DNA of 64,000 bases from JAJFUG01 sp964473155 (GCA_964473155.1 CAYYNT010000009.1:1-64000), one strand, 5' to 3'. Positions 1 through 7,926 are shown, counted from the first letter of the stretch. Notes: generated by a model not told the origin, from the sequence alone. Translations and numbers: made by a program.

Positions 1-1
1 C

Positions 2-3000
2 GCCGTGGCCTGCCAGGCCCTCTCGATCTTCGGCGACCACAGCGATGTTATGGCCGCCCGCTCGACCGGTTTCGGCCTGTTCTGCTCGGACAACGTGCAG
101 GAAGCCCAGGATTTCGCCCTGATAGCCCAGGCCTGCGCCCTGCGCTCACGAATTCCGTTCGTGCATTTCTTCGACGGGTTCCGGACCTCGCACGAGGTGC
201 AGAAAATTGTTGATCTGTCCAAGGAAGAGATGGCGCAGATGATGGATGACGAGTTGATCGCCGCCCACCGCGCCCGCGCTCTCTCCCCCGACCGCCCGAC
301 TCTCAAGGGCAGTTCGCAGAATCCGGATGTATTCTTCCAGGGCCGCGAGACAGTAAACAAGTTCTACGCCGCCACTCCTGATATCATGCAGAAAGAGATG
401 GATAAGTTCGCCGGGATCACCGGCCGCACATACAAGCTGTTCGACTATGTCGGACATCCGCAGGCCGAAAACATCGTGATCATAATGGGCTCCGGCGCAG
501 AGGCGATGCACGAGGTGGTCGAGTTCCTGGCCGCCAGGGGCGAAAAAGTCGGCCTGATCAAGGTCCGTCTGTTCCGTCCGTTCTCCATGCAGCACCTGGC
601 CAAGGCCCTTCCGGCCACGGTTAAGAAGATCGCAGTCCTCGACCGCACGAAGGAACCCGGCGCACAGGGCGAACCCCTGTACGGCGATATCCGCACGGCG
701 GTGGGTGAGATGATGAGCGAGGGTCTGGTCAAGTTCGACCGTTACCCGGTGATTGTCGGCGGACGATACGGTCTCGGCTCGGCCGAGTTCAACGCCGCCA
801 TGGCCAAGGGCGTGCTGGACAACCTGGCCCAGGCCAAGCCGAAAAATCATTTCACTATCGGTATCCTGGACGATGTGACCGGAACGAGCCTTGATTACGA
901 CAAGAATTTCAGCGCCGTGGACGAGGGCGTGTACCGGGCGATGTTCTACGGCCTGGGTTCGGATGGCACTGTTAGCGCCAACAAGAACTCGATCATGATT
1001 ATCGGCAACAACACCGATAATTACGCCCAGGGCTATTTCGTATACGACTCCAAGAAAGCCGGCGCGGTGACCGTGAGCCACCTGCGTTTCGGCAAGAACC
1101 CCATCCGCAGCACATACCTGCTTGAAAAAGCCGAGTTCGTGGCCTGCCACAACTTCTCGTTCCTCGAAAAATACGACATGCTCTCCAACGTCATCGAGGG
1201 CGGTTATTTCCTGCTCAACAGCCCTTACAGCGCGGATGAGGTCTGGAACAAGATACCCTTCGAGGTGCAGAAACAGATCATCGACAAGAAGATCAAGTTC
1301 TACATGATCGACGGGATCAAGCTGGCCACAGAGCTGGGCCTGGGCGGACGTATCAACACGATCATGCAGGTCGCTTTCTTCGGCATCAGCAAGATCCTGC
1401 CGGTGGAAAAAGCGGTCGAGCAGATAAAGAAATTCATCCTGAAGAGCTACGGGAAGAAAGGCGAGCGCGTGGTCAACATGAACTACGCCGCCGTGGATGC
1501 AGGACTGAGTCACCTGCACGAGGTGAAAGTCCCGGCCAAGCCCAGCAGCTCAATCCACATGCACCCGGCCGTGCCCAAGAACGCGCCTGAGTTCGTGCAG
1601 AACGTGACCGCCCGGATAATCGAGGGCAAGGGCGACCAGCTCCCGGTGAGCGCCATGCCGTTCGACGGGACTTTCATGACCGGCACCACGCAGTACGAAA
1701 AGCGCAATATCGCCGTGGACATACCGGTCTGGCTGCCCGAGGTCTGCATCCAGTGCGGCCAGTGCTCGTTTGTCTGCCCGCACGCCAGCATCCGGATAAA
1801 GGCCTATGATCCCAAGCTGCTGGACAAAGCCCCTGCCGCGTTCAAGAGCGCCGAGGCCAAGACCAAGAATTTCGCCGGAATGAAATTCACCGTGCAGGTG
1901 GCCCCCGAGGATTGCACCGGCTGCGGCCTGTGCGTTGAGGCCTGCCCGGGCCGCGAGAAGAACGCCGCCGGCGAGCAGACCGGCCGCCGCGCGATCAACA
2001 TGGGCGCTCAGGCCCCGTTGCGCGAGCAGGAAGTGAAAAACTGGGAGTTCTTCCTCAGCCTGCCGAACACCGACCCCTCGCTCTACAGCCTCGGTTCGGT
2101 CAAGGGCAGTCAGTTCTCGCAGCCGCTGTTCGAGTTCTCCGGCGCCTGCGCAGGCTGCGGCGAAACCCCTTACGTAAAGCTTCTGACTCAGTTGTTCGGC
2201 GACCATCTGCTGGTGGGCAACGCCACCGGCTGTTCCTCGATCTACGGCGGCAACCTGCCGACCACCCCGTACACCAAGCGTGCGGATGGGCGCGGTCCGG
2301 CCTGGTCCAACTCTCTGTTCGAGGATAACGCCGAGTTCGCTTTCGGCATGCGCCTGACCGCTGACAAGCAGGCCGAGTTCGCCCGCGAGCTGCTGGCCAG
2401 GCTGCGCGACCAGGGCTTCGACAAGGAACTGGCCGACAGCATACTGAACGCCGACCAGAGCGAGCAGAAAGGCGTGGAGGAGCAGCGCGGACGTGTGGCG
2501 GCCCTGAAGAAAGCCCTGGCGGGCAACAATTCGGTCGAGGCCAGGCGCCTCCTGACTGTGGCCGATTACCTGGTCAAGAGATCGGTCTGGGCGCTGGGCG
2601 GCGACGGATGGGCTTATGATATCGGTTACGGCGGCCTGGACCATGTGGTCGCCTCCGGCAAGAACATCAACATCCTGGTGCTGGACACCGAGGTGTACTC
2701 CAACACCGGCGGACAGATGTCCAAGTCCACGCCTATCGGCGCGGTGGCCAAGTTCGCCGCGGCGGGCAAACCCCTGGGCAAGAAAGACCTTGGGATGATG
2801 GCGATGAGTTACGGCAATGTCTACGTGGCCAGCATCGCGTTCGGCGCGAACATGGCCCAGGCGGTCAAGGCCCTGATGGAAGCGGAAAGCTATGATGGGC
2901 CCTCGCTCGTTATCGCCTACTCCCATTGCATAGCGCATGGGATCAACATGGCCAAGGGCATGGACGAGGCGAAGAATGCGGTGGCCTGCGGCCACTGGAT

Positions 3001-3262
3001 TCTGTACCGTTACGATCCGCGCCTGGCGGCCCAGAACAAGAACCCGCTGCAGATCGACAGCAAGGACCCGTCGATAAGCGTTCAGGAATACGCCAAGAAC
3101 GAAATACGCTACCGTTCGCTTCTCACGGAGCAGCCCGAGCGCGCCGAGACCTTGCTGGCGCTGGCGGACAAGATGGCCAAGGCCAGGCACCGTCACTATA
3201 AACAGCTTGCCGCCCTGGACTGGTCCGAGCCAGCGGCCGCGGAGGCCAAACCCGCCGAGTGA
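2..3262 (+). CDS. nifJ: Pyruvate:ferredoxin (flavodoxin) oxidoreductase, 5'-truncated by the window edge
   Basis: This enzyme oxidises pyruvate with CoA to acetyl-CoA and CO2 and passes electrons to ferredoxin in the cytoplasm. The reading frame is open to the first bases, so the true start lies outside; family members are near 1,170-1,200 residues and about 1,086 are seen here. Counting from base 5, two 4Fe-4S ferredoxin motifs lie near residues 579 (CIQCGQCSFVCP) and 637 (CTGCGLCVEACP). The C-terminal cluster region (GACAGCGETPY) is near 714. The thiamine-diphosphate/Mg site (GDGWAYDIGYGG, then NTGGQMSKSTP) spans about 865-905. The single-chain order of domains is the bacterial homodimeric type. 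Reduced ferredoxin from it could feed the membrane complex at 48.5-55.9 kb, which is inference. A terminator hairpin follows. Identification is secure. Confidence 0.97.
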   Translation, partial: AVACQALSIFGDHSDVMAARSTGFGLFCSDNVQEAQDFALIAQACALRSRIPFVHFFDGFRTSHEVQKIVDLSKEEMAQMMDDELIAAHRARALSPDRPTLKGSSQNPDVFFQGRETVNKFYAATPDIMQKEMDKFAGITGRTYKLFDYVGHPQAENIVIIMGSGAEAMHEVVEFLAARGEKVGLIKVRLFRPFSMQHLAKALPATVKKIAVLDRTKEPGAQGEPLYGDIRTAVGEMMSEGLVKFDRYPVIVGGRYGLGSAEFNAAMAKGVLDNLAQAKPKNHFTIGILDDVTGTSLDYDKNFSAVDEGVYRAMFYGLGSDGTVSANKNSIMIIGNNTDNYAQGYFVYDSKKAGAVTVSHLRFGKNPIRSTYLLEKAEFVACHNFSFLEKYDMLSNVIEGGYFLLNSPYSADEVWNKIPFEVQKQIIDKKIKFYMIDGIKLATELGLGGRINTIMQVAFFGISKILPVEKAVEQIKKFILKSYGKKGERVVNMNYAAVDAGLSHLHEVKVPAKPSSSIHMHPAVPKNAPEFVQNVTARIIEGKGDQLPVSAMPFDGTFMTGTTQYEKRNIAVDIPVWLPEVCIQCGQCSFVCPHASIRIKAYDPKLLDKAPAAFKSAEAKTKNFAGMKFTVQVAPEDCTGCGLCVEACPGREKNAAGEQTGRRAINMGAQAPLREQEVKNWEFFLSLPNTDPSLYSLGSVKGSQFSQPLFEFSGACAGCGETPYVKLLTQLFGDHLLVGNATGCSSIYGGNLPTTPYTKRADGRGPAWSNSLFEDNAEFAFGMRLTADKQAEFARELLARLRDQGFDKELADSILNADQSEQKGVEEQRGRVAALKKALAGNNSVEARRLLTVADYLVKRSVWALGGDGWAYDIGYGGLDHVVASGKNINILVLDTEVYSNTGGQMSKSTPIGAVAKFAAAGKPLGKKDLGMMAMSYGNVYVASIAFGANMAQAVKALMEAESYDGPSLVIAYSHCIAHGINMAKGMDEAKNAVACGHWILYRYDPRLAAQNKNPLQIDSKDPSISVQEYAKNEIRYRSLLTEQPERAETLLALADKMAKARHRHYKQLAALDWSEPAAAEAKPAE

Positions 3263-3314
3263 AGCGCCGATTTCAAAACGCGTGTCGGCTTGAAACCCTG
3301 AAAGGGTGAATGCG

Positions 3315-3353
3315 AGGCCGGGGACCCAGTCCAAAATGGTGTCCCCGGCCTTT
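3315..3353 (+). terminator. Rho-independent-type terminator after PFOR
   Basis: A perfect 11-bp stem, AGGCCGGGGAC (3315-3325) with GTCCCCGGCCT (3341-3351), has a 15-base loop and is followed by a short T run. It lies 52 bases past the PFOR stop codon. The T run is weak. Confidence 0.7.
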
Positions 3354-3441
3354 CAATTCCAGGGATGTTTTTCCACTCTGCGGCTGGCTGTCATACCATT
3401 GCTGGCTTTTCAATTGAAAAAAGCAACTATTGAAAAGCAAT

Positions 3442-3603
3442 AGAGATGTGCTGATGAATTTGAACAAATCCCCCTCATTCCCCCTTTGGCAAAGGGGGAT
3501 GAAAAGCCCGCAGTCAGGGCATTTGACACGCAATTGAGGCAGGAGAAAACTCCCCCCTTTTTCAAAGGGCGGGCGGGGGGGATTTCATGCATAAACACAC
3601 GCT
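3442..3603. repeat. MITE-like inverted-repeat element, copy 1
   Basis: The roughly 160-bp element has two arms that are inverted, diverged copies of one unit. The left arm reads AAATCCCCCTC followed by a small CCCCCTTT/AAAGGGGG hairpin (3466-3502). The right arm (3550-3585) is the mirror image and ends in GGGGGGATTT. The outer ends are AGAGATGTG at left and the complement of AGCGTGTGTTT at right. No ORF or transposase lies inside. The same arm recurs at 4355-4527 and 35402-35474. Exact boundaries are estimated by eye and no target duplication was identified. Confidence 0.6.
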
Positions 3604-3743
3604 CTATGTCTCTTATTGTTGTTCCACAAGGTGAAAATGGCATTATCCTGATTATCGCCTGAAGCACCGCCCGATCATTCCAACCTGCACCGGAGGAGGC
3701 GCCGGATGCCGGTCTGTATGCAAGACGCGGAGGAGGGTGGCCC

Positions 3744-4214
3744 ATGGAGGAAACCCGTCTTTTCACCAATCTCATCCGTTTCGAGAACCAGTGCAGCGGC
3801 CAGCTCCTGGAGGCGATGAACGCTCTGCCGCCGGAGGAGCAGTACTCTTTCAAGCTGTTCGGGCACGTACTGGAAAGCCAGCTTATCTGGCTGGCGCGTC
3901 TGGAGGGCGACAGCGAGGTGCATGAAAAATGGTGGCCCAGCGTGGACCGAGCGGGTTGCCGTCAGTTACAGGTCAAGGTGGTCAAAGCCTGGGAGGGTTT
4001 CCTCGGATGCCTGAACCCGGAGCGCCTTGGCCGGAACGTCCACTACCGCTCGCTCAACGGCCTGCCGGCCAGCGTAATAGTGCGCGACATCCTGGTGCAG
4101 CTTATCGTGAGCGCCGCCCATCACCGGGGGCAGATCGCCCTGGAGATGAAAAAGCACGGACTGAACGCCCCGCTGCCCAACTACCTTTCGTTCGCCAGGC
4201 TGCAGACGGAATAA
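3744..4214 (+). CDS. DinB-family (DinB_2-like) four-helix-bundle protein
   Basis: The 156-residue protein has the size and helical pattern of the DinB/YfiT metalloenzyme superfamily. Members bind a divalent metal through three histidines and include thiol-dependent transferases; most are uncharacterised. Candidate ligands are His in GHVLESQLIWLARLEG (about residue 46) and the HHRGQIALEMKK motif (about 125), the usual C-terminal signature. The ATG at 3744 follows GGAGGAGGG at normal spacing. The gene stands alone between two copies of a small inverted-repeat element and is followed by a palindrome that could end transcription. The precise reaction cannot be told. This is not the DNA polymerase IV that shares the name DinB. 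Confidence 0.85.
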   Translation: MEETRLFTNLIRFENQCSGQLLEAMNALPPEEQYSFKLFGHVLESQLIWLARLEGDSEVHEKWWPSVDRAGCRQLQVKVVKAWEGFLGCLNPERLGRNVHYRSLNGLPASVIVRDILVQLIVSAAHHRGQIALEMKKHGLNAPLPNYLSFARLQTE

Positions 4215-4319
4215 AGCCGCACTGATTTTTCGGGGGATAAAGCAAGGAACTCCCGGAAGACGTCACTTTGCTCTTTGCGAATTGATGCAATAATATACTT
4301 TTGCAATTACAGCAGTTCC

Positions 4320-4347
4320 GTAGGGGCGACCGGCCGGTCGCCCCTAC
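4320..4347. repeat. Perfect 28-bp palindrome, terminator-like
   Basis: The arm GTAGGGGCGACCGG is followed directly by its exact reverse complement, then TTTTTA. It lies about 105 bases after the DinB-family stop codon. RNA from the plus strand would form a strong stem before a T run, so it may act as a terminator. Palindromes of this sequence type are also common as dispersed intergenic repeats in other bacteria, from general knowledge. Confidence 0.75.
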
Positions 4348-4354
4348 TTTTTAG

Positions 4355-4527
4355 AAGCGTATTGAAAAATGTTTTAAAGAACACATCCCCCTGTTTCCTC
4401 CTTTTCTAAGGGGGATTTAACTTCACTACTACCAAGCGCTTGCAGATGAACGGAGGTAGTGAGCTTTTCCTCCCCCCTTGGAAAGGGGGGACCGAGGGGG
4501 ATTTAATCCAATAAATCAACACACCTT
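4355..4527. repeat. MITE-like inverted-repeat element, copy 2
   Basis: The left arm (4355-4418) reads AAGCGTATTGAAAAATG, then ATCCCCCTG, then a CCTCCTTTTCTAAGGGGG hairpin ending in GATTT. The right arm (about 4465-4527) is an inverted, diverged copy containing CCCCCCTTGGAAAGGGGGG and ending in CAACACACCTT. About 45 unrelated bases lie between. Together with copy 1 it brackets the DinB-family gene. It fills most of the 327-base gap between that gene and the next one. Confidence 0.6.
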
Positions 4528-4541
4528 TAGGCAGTCCCTTA

Positions 4542-5318
4542 TTAATCCCAGTGATAATACTTGTGGTAATCATATCCGTCCATAAGGTCTATCCTATTAA
4601 AACCCATTTCATGCCAAGTTCTAAGTAACCCTTCAGTCTCAAGTTTCCGTAACCATACATCATTGAACAAAACAAAAGTCAGTTCCAATCTCTCACTGTA
4701 TTTCCCTCTGACTGCAACCTTAATATCCAGACCTGCATCTAAGAAATTATTTCTTAATATTTTTTCATACAGTTTCCGAACCTCCTTTCGTGCATCCTCT
4801 TTTGCTTTTTCTTCTTCCTTTTCCTTTATTAAAACCTCTGCTCTTTTTTTTGCAGCCTCAATCTGAGCTTTCTTCTCTCTTTCCAACTTATCAGCGATTA
4901 TATCCGCCCAAAGCGCCCTGTTATCATACAGCTTCTTATCAATTGCTTTTTTAATGGAAGGAGTTTTAAAATATTCAGTTTTGTATTCACCTTTCTCAAG
5001 TAACATATACGAGTTTTTATCAATCGTCTCAAATAACTCTCTAACGAAATCTTCCGCCTGTATAATTTGCAATTCTTTCTTGAATAATTCAGCTCGATAT
5101 TTTTGATCTTTGCTATAAAGCCTTTCAGATTCATCCACATACTTCATGCACTGTTCCAAATCCCACAAACAAACCAGACTATCAGCGACCTCCAGCAATT
5201 TATCTGCTCTGCTATTATTTATTTCAGATTGTTTGTTCCAAATGCTCTTTATTGTAAATCCAATTATCACCAGAATACTCAGAAAAATAAACAGATAATT
5301 CCATTTTCTTTCCACCAT
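4542..5318 (-). CDS. Membrane-anchored coiled-coil protein of unknown function
   Basis: I do not recognise a characterised family. The 258-residue protein has an N-terminal membrane segment (about residues 8-25, LFIFLSILVIIGFTI) with a short cytoplasmic start. A long charged helical stretch (about 145-190, rich in Lys/Glu/Ala, probably coiled coil) follows. A compact C-terminal domain (about 198-258) contains LTFVLFNDVWLRKL and ends in GYDYHKYYHWD; this style of C-terminal domain is seen in unassigned bacterial membrane-anchored proteins. The start has AAGGAGGT just before ATGGTG: the ATG is only two or three bases from the SD, so GTG at the second codon (spacing five) may be the real start. 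Base composition is much richer in A and T than its neighbours, suggesting acquisition or weak selection. Confidence 0.75.
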   Translation of the reverse strand: MVERKWNYLFIFLSILVIIGFTIKSIWNKQSEINNSRADKLLEVADSLVCLWDLEQCMKYVDESERLYSKDQKYRAELFKKELQIIQAEDFVRELFETIDKNSYMLLEKGEYKTEYFKTPSIKKAIDKKLYDNRALWADIIADKLEREKKAQIEAAKKRAEVLIKEKEEEKAKEDARKEVRKLYEKILRNNFLDAGLDIKVAVRGKYSERLELTFVLFNDVWLRKLETEGLLRTWHEMGFNRIDLMDGYDYHKYYHWD

Positions 5319-5453
5319 TACCTCCTTTTAATACACAACACACATTCAAGTAAATTGCCAGCATGCACTCATAGCATAGGTGTCGTTTCATGATCTAAAA
5401 AAATAAACCCGGATGGAAAAAGGGAGGAAAATGTATTATTGTCGTGCGCAGTC

Positions 5454-5518
5454 AAAGCGAACTTGCCTTTATTTTCTATCTACAGAATTCAATTGAAAAA
5501 TAAAAGCAAGTCCGCTTT
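5454..5518. repeat. Long near-perfect hairpin downstream of rsfS
   Basis: A 23-24-base arm starting AAAGCGAACTTGCC (5454-5476) pairs with its near-exact complement (5495-5518), with two or three mismatches and an 18-base AT-rich loop. On the plus strand it is followed by TTTTT. On the minus strand, the direction in which rsfS is read, there is no T run. It may be a bidirectional terminator or a small repeat element. The 239-base gap (5319-5557) holds nothing else that I can see. Confidence 0.6.
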
Positions 5519-5557
5519 TTCATTGTCAGGACGGTATTCATCTTGTAAATATTGACG

Positions 5558-5980
5558 TTACACTTCTTTTGCCTTATCCTCTGTTTCAACCTCATCCTCG
5601 ATTTTGCGCGAAGGAGCATCGCCCCACAACCTTTCGAGCTGGTAGAACCGCCGCGCCTCGGGCTGGAACACGTGCACCACGTAGTCGAAATAGTCCAGCA
5701 GCACCCAGCGCCCGTTTTCCATCCCCTCCACGTGATTCGGCCGGTTTTTGAAACGTTTCTCAACCTCATCAATCACGAACTCTGCCACCGAGCGCACATG
5801 AATGTCAGTGAAACCCTCACACACCACGAAAAAGTCCGCCAGGTCCGATACTTTTCTCAAATCGAGCATCTGCACGTCCTCGGCCTTTTTCCCCAGGCAG
5901 CAGCGCCCCGCGAACAGGGCCTGCTCCTCGACTTCCTTTTTCGGCTTGCGTGGCCCGGCGGGCCTTCTGGTTCTTGCCAT
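5558..5980 (-). CDS. rsfS: Ribosomal silencing factor RsfS (Iojap family)
   Basis: RsfS binds ribosomal protein uL14 on the 50S subunit and blocks subunit joining when nutrients are scarce. The family core lies at about residues 18-120: the stretch DLADFFVVCEGFTDIHVRSVAE is the typical N-terminal signature, and GRWVLLDYFDYVVHVFQPEARRFYQLERLWGDAP is the C-terminal one, given here in pieces. The start at 5980 (MARTRRP, 140 residues) is supported by AAAGGTGGT upstream; the longer frame would begin with TTG. A basic N-terminal tail and an acidic C-terminal tail extend the core. It is the last gene of a minus-strand run after folK, 54 bases downstream. Confidence 0.95.
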   Translation of the reverse strand: MARTRRPAGPRKPKKEVEEQALFAGRCCLGKKAEDVQMLDLRKVSDLADFFVVCEGFTDIHVRSVAEFVIDEVEKRFKNRPNHVEGMENGRWVLLDYFDYVVHVFQPEARRFYQLERLWGDAPSRKIEDEVETEDKAKEV

Positions 5981-6034
5981 CACACCACCTTTCAATTGCT
6001 GTCAGTTCAATTCGCGGACCGGATGACCGTCCGC

Positions 6035-6457
6035 TTAGACAATATTATCCGCACTCCGTGTTCTGTTTCGCCGTCCGGTCATGAATGAGGGCAGCAGTTC
6101 CAGCACGGCGTTTCGGATAAAATCCCGCTCGTAGAAATCCCGGTCCACGACCCGTCCGTTCCAGACCACGATATCCAGGTCAATAGTCCGCGGCCCGCAG
6201 CGCGATCCCTCGCGCCGCCGACCCAGGCGCTCCTCAAGCTCTCGCAGCCTGCGTTTGAGCGCGGCCCGTTCAAGCTCCGTTTCAACCAGCGCCGCTCCAT
6301 TCAGGAATTCCGGCTGATCGAGGATGCCTATCGGAGCGGTGCGTACGAATGCGCTGGAGGCCCTCAGGATGCCCTCGTGTTTCAGCAGCGCCAGCGCCCG
6401 CTTAACGTTGCGCTCCGGCTGGATATTGGAGCCTACGGAAAGCACGGCCCGGTTCAT
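6035..6457 (-). CDS. folK: 2-amino-4-hydroxy-6-hydroxymethyldihydropteridine pyrophosphokinase (HPPK)
   Basis: FolK transfers pyrophosphate from ATP to 6-hydroxymethyl-7,8-dihydropterin in folate synthesis in the cytoplasm. The N-terminus LSVGSNIQPERNVKRAL is the family opening. RTAPIG and QPEFLNGAALVET follow, and GPRTIDLDIVVW (about residue 90) carries the two magnesium-binding aspartates. At 140 residues it is slightly shorter than E. coli FolK; the end after LPSF is brief and basic, and the usual closing His/Pro-rich segment is shortened. Its ATG overlaps the folB stop codon by four bases, so it is probably translationally coupled to folB. Confidence 0.93.
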   Translation of the reverse strand: MNRAVLSVGSNIQPERNVKRALALLKHEGILRASSAFVRTAPIGILDQPEFLNGAALVETELERAALKRRLRELEERLGRRREGSRCGPRTIDLDIVVWNGRVVDRDFYERDFIRNAVLELLPSFMTGRRNRTRSADNIV

Positions 6458-6813
6458 GGCAGCCTCGATGCGCTCACGGTGGCGGAAACCGAGTCGGCGA
6501 AACGCAGGCTGTGGGGCTTATCCACCTCCACCCTGGCGCTCGCTATCCGCGGCTCCTGCATCACCAGCTCCAGGACCGCCGCGGCCAGGGATTCGAGCAT
6601 CCGGAAGCGGGCCGGCTCCACCGCACCGATGATTTTCTTGGTCAACGCTTTGTAATCCACCGCATGTTCCACGGCATCCGCACGTATCGCTTCTCCGGCC
6701 TCGTACTGGAACTCCACGTTCAGCACCACGTCCTGCATTTTCTCGCGCTCCCAGTCATGCAGACCGATCACGCAGCGCAGCCGAAGGTCCTTGATTTTCA
6801 GACTCAGCAGCAT
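6454..6813 (-). CDS. folB: Dihydroneopterin aldolase
   Basis: FolB converts 7,8-dihydroneopterin to 6-hydroxymethyl-7,8-dihydropterin and glycolaldehyde, the step just before FolK. The 119-residue size fits the family. The motifs are LRCVIGLHDWEREKMQDVVLN near the N-terminus (shown in part), the VDYKALTKKI stretch with the conserved Tyr/Lys region, and LESLAAAVLELVMQEP, holding the conserved glutamate. The C-terminal VEVDKPHSLRFADSVSATV segment is also typical. The gene overlaps the upstream SDR gene by ten bases and the downstream folK by four, a tight folate operon. Confidence 0.93.
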   Translation of the reverse strand: MLLSLKIKDLRLRCVIGLHDWEREKMQDVVLNVEFQYEAGEAIRADAVEHAVDYKALTKKIIGAVEPARFRMLESLAAAVLELVMQEPRIASARVEVDKPHSLRFADSVSATVSASRLP

Positions 6814-7532
6814 CGGAGTCCCTCCCCGCCGTCGACAAAAAGCACCTGCCCGGTGACGAAATCGTTTTCGACCAGCCAGCGCACGGCCCCGGTTACAGCC
6901 TCGACCGAGCCGGGCCGGCCTAACGGCGTTTTGCGGGCCAGTCTTTCCAGATACTCCGGCCCCTCACCCTCCGGCTCCAGGATCAGCCCCGGAGCGACTC
7001 CGTTAACCCGGATCGATGGGGCGAACTCAAGGGCGGCCATCCGGGTGAACTCGGCCAGGAGCTTCTTTGAAAGCGAATAAGCCGCGTACACCGAGCCTGC
7101 GGCCGCAATGCGCGTGTCCAGAAGGTTTATCACCATGCCCTTTTCAGTACAGGCCGCGAAATCCCGGGTCAGTAAAAAAGGGGCGATGAAATTGACCTCC
7201 AGGTGCTCGTCCAGAAAACTGTCAGTGGTCTCGCGGATCGGGCTGCGCCTGAAGATCGAGGCGTTGTTGACCAGCACGGACAGTCTCGGGAAAGTTTTCT
7301 TCACCTGACCTGCAAGGGCGAGGGTTTCCTCCCGTCTGGACAGGTCCGCGTGGAAGATTTCGCACTTCGCTCCCAGTGAGCGCACCTGATCAGCGGTCTT
7401 TTCGGCCTCCACGCCGGAGCGGTTGCAGTGCAGGGCGATGTCATAACCCATCCCTGCGAGAGCGAGACAGATCGCCCGCCCGATACGCCGCGCCCCGCCG
7501 GTCACCAGCGCGGCATCTCCGCTGACTTCCAT
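6804..7532 (-). CDS. SDR-family oxidoreductase resembling pteridine reductase (FolM/PTR1 type)
   Basis: This 242-residue NADPH-type short-chain dehydrogenase starts at ATG 7532, eight bases after AAGGAG; the longer frame adds 27 residues that look untranslated. The cofactor motif is TGGARRIG (about residues 11-18). The arginine-containing TGxxRRIG form is typical of pteridine reductases such as FolM and PTR1 rather than of 3-oxoacyl-ACP reductases. NNASIF and the catalytic YSLSK (Tyr-x-x-x-Lys) follow. Its position as first gene of a folate operon supports reduction of a dihydropterin or dihydrofolate. That substrate is inference from context; a generic SDR role cannot be excluded. Confidence 0.82.
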   Translation of the reverse strand: MEVSGDAALVTGGARRIGRAICLALAGMGYDIALHCNRSGVEAEKTADQVRSLGAKCEIFHADLSRREETLALAGQVKKTFPRLSVLVNNASIFRRSPIRETTDSFLDEHLEVNFIAPFLLTRDFAACTEKGMVINLLDTRIAAAGSVYAAYSLSKKLLAEFTRMAALEFAPSIRVNGVAPGLILEPEGEGPEYLERLARKTPLGRPGSVEAVTGAVRWLVENDFVTGQVLFVDGGEGLRCC

Positions 7533-7670
7533 CCTGTCATCTCCTTCGGCAATCGAACGGGCATTCCAGTTGCGCTCCTGCGTAATTGTAATCCACAGGC
7601 GTTCATTTCTCAAGTGCCTTTAACCGCCCTCACCCCGGAATCCCGTCCCGCCGAACTCCCCTTGATATAT

Positions 7671-7698
7671 TAAAGCCTGGGCTTCCATGTATCGAAAT
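7671..7698 (+). promoter_or_regulatory. Possible sigma-28-like promoter of the small gene
   Basis: TAAAGCCT (7671-7678), twelve bases, then ATCGAAAT (7691-7698) partly matches the flagellar-type sigma consensus TAAAGTTT-N11-GCCGATAA, with one extra spacer base and several mismatches. It lies 46 bases upstream of a gene with its own strong SD. An AT-rich TATAAG also overlaps at about 7698-7703. This is a weak call. Confidence 0.25.
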
Positions 7699-7743
7699 AT
7701 AAGATGGGACCACGCCCCCATGTTTGTTACAAGGAGGTGACAA

Positions 7744-7926
7744 ATGACAGGGGCAATTGATGTATCCGGGATGAGTACGATTTTCGAGGTTCAGGCGCGG
7801 ATCCAGCGGATCCGTCAGGCGAGCCGCGAAAACACCGCCCGGGCGATGCGGGTCGAAGAACAGACCTCGTATGCGGTCTCACCGCCAGGGACGGCCGGGG
7901 CAGGTGGAGTAAACCTGCTGGCATGA
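7744..7926 (+). CDS. Small orphan protein, 60 residues, unknown function
   Basis: The ORF is short but very likely expressed. ACAAGGAGGTGACAA lies directly before the ATG, giving an ideal Shine-Dalgarno at normal spacing, and a good terminator lies 45 bases after the stop. The protein has a polar start, one amphipathic basic helix (about residues 14-40, FEVQARIQRIRQASRENTAR), then a Gly/Pro/Ala-rich tail ending NLLA. There is no signal peptide, membrane segment or cysteine. The helix resembles the N-terminal tags of some flagellum-associated wall hydrolases, but the similarity is too slight for a name. It is monocistronic, between the divergent folate operon and the convergent aldo/keto reductase gene. 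Confidence 0.7.
   Translation: MTGAIDVSGMSTIFEVQARIQRIRQASRENTARAMRVEEQTSYAVSPPGTAGAGGVNLLA

Noticed and set aside
146..3334. Two long ORFs (457 and 594 codons) on the minus strand across the PFOR gene
   Set aside because: They are antisense to a securely identified gene, have no family motif and arise from the strong third-position GC bias.
3744..4214. DNA polymerase IV (dinB)
   Set aside because: The protein is 156 residues with a four-helix, His-bearing pattern; it shares only the family name with the polymerase.
3466..4508. CRISPR array from the repeated C5/G5 blocks
   Set aside because: The blocks are inverted, diverged and irregularly spaced, with no constant repeat or spacer length and no cas genes; the DUF2779 Cas4-like protein is 23 kb away.
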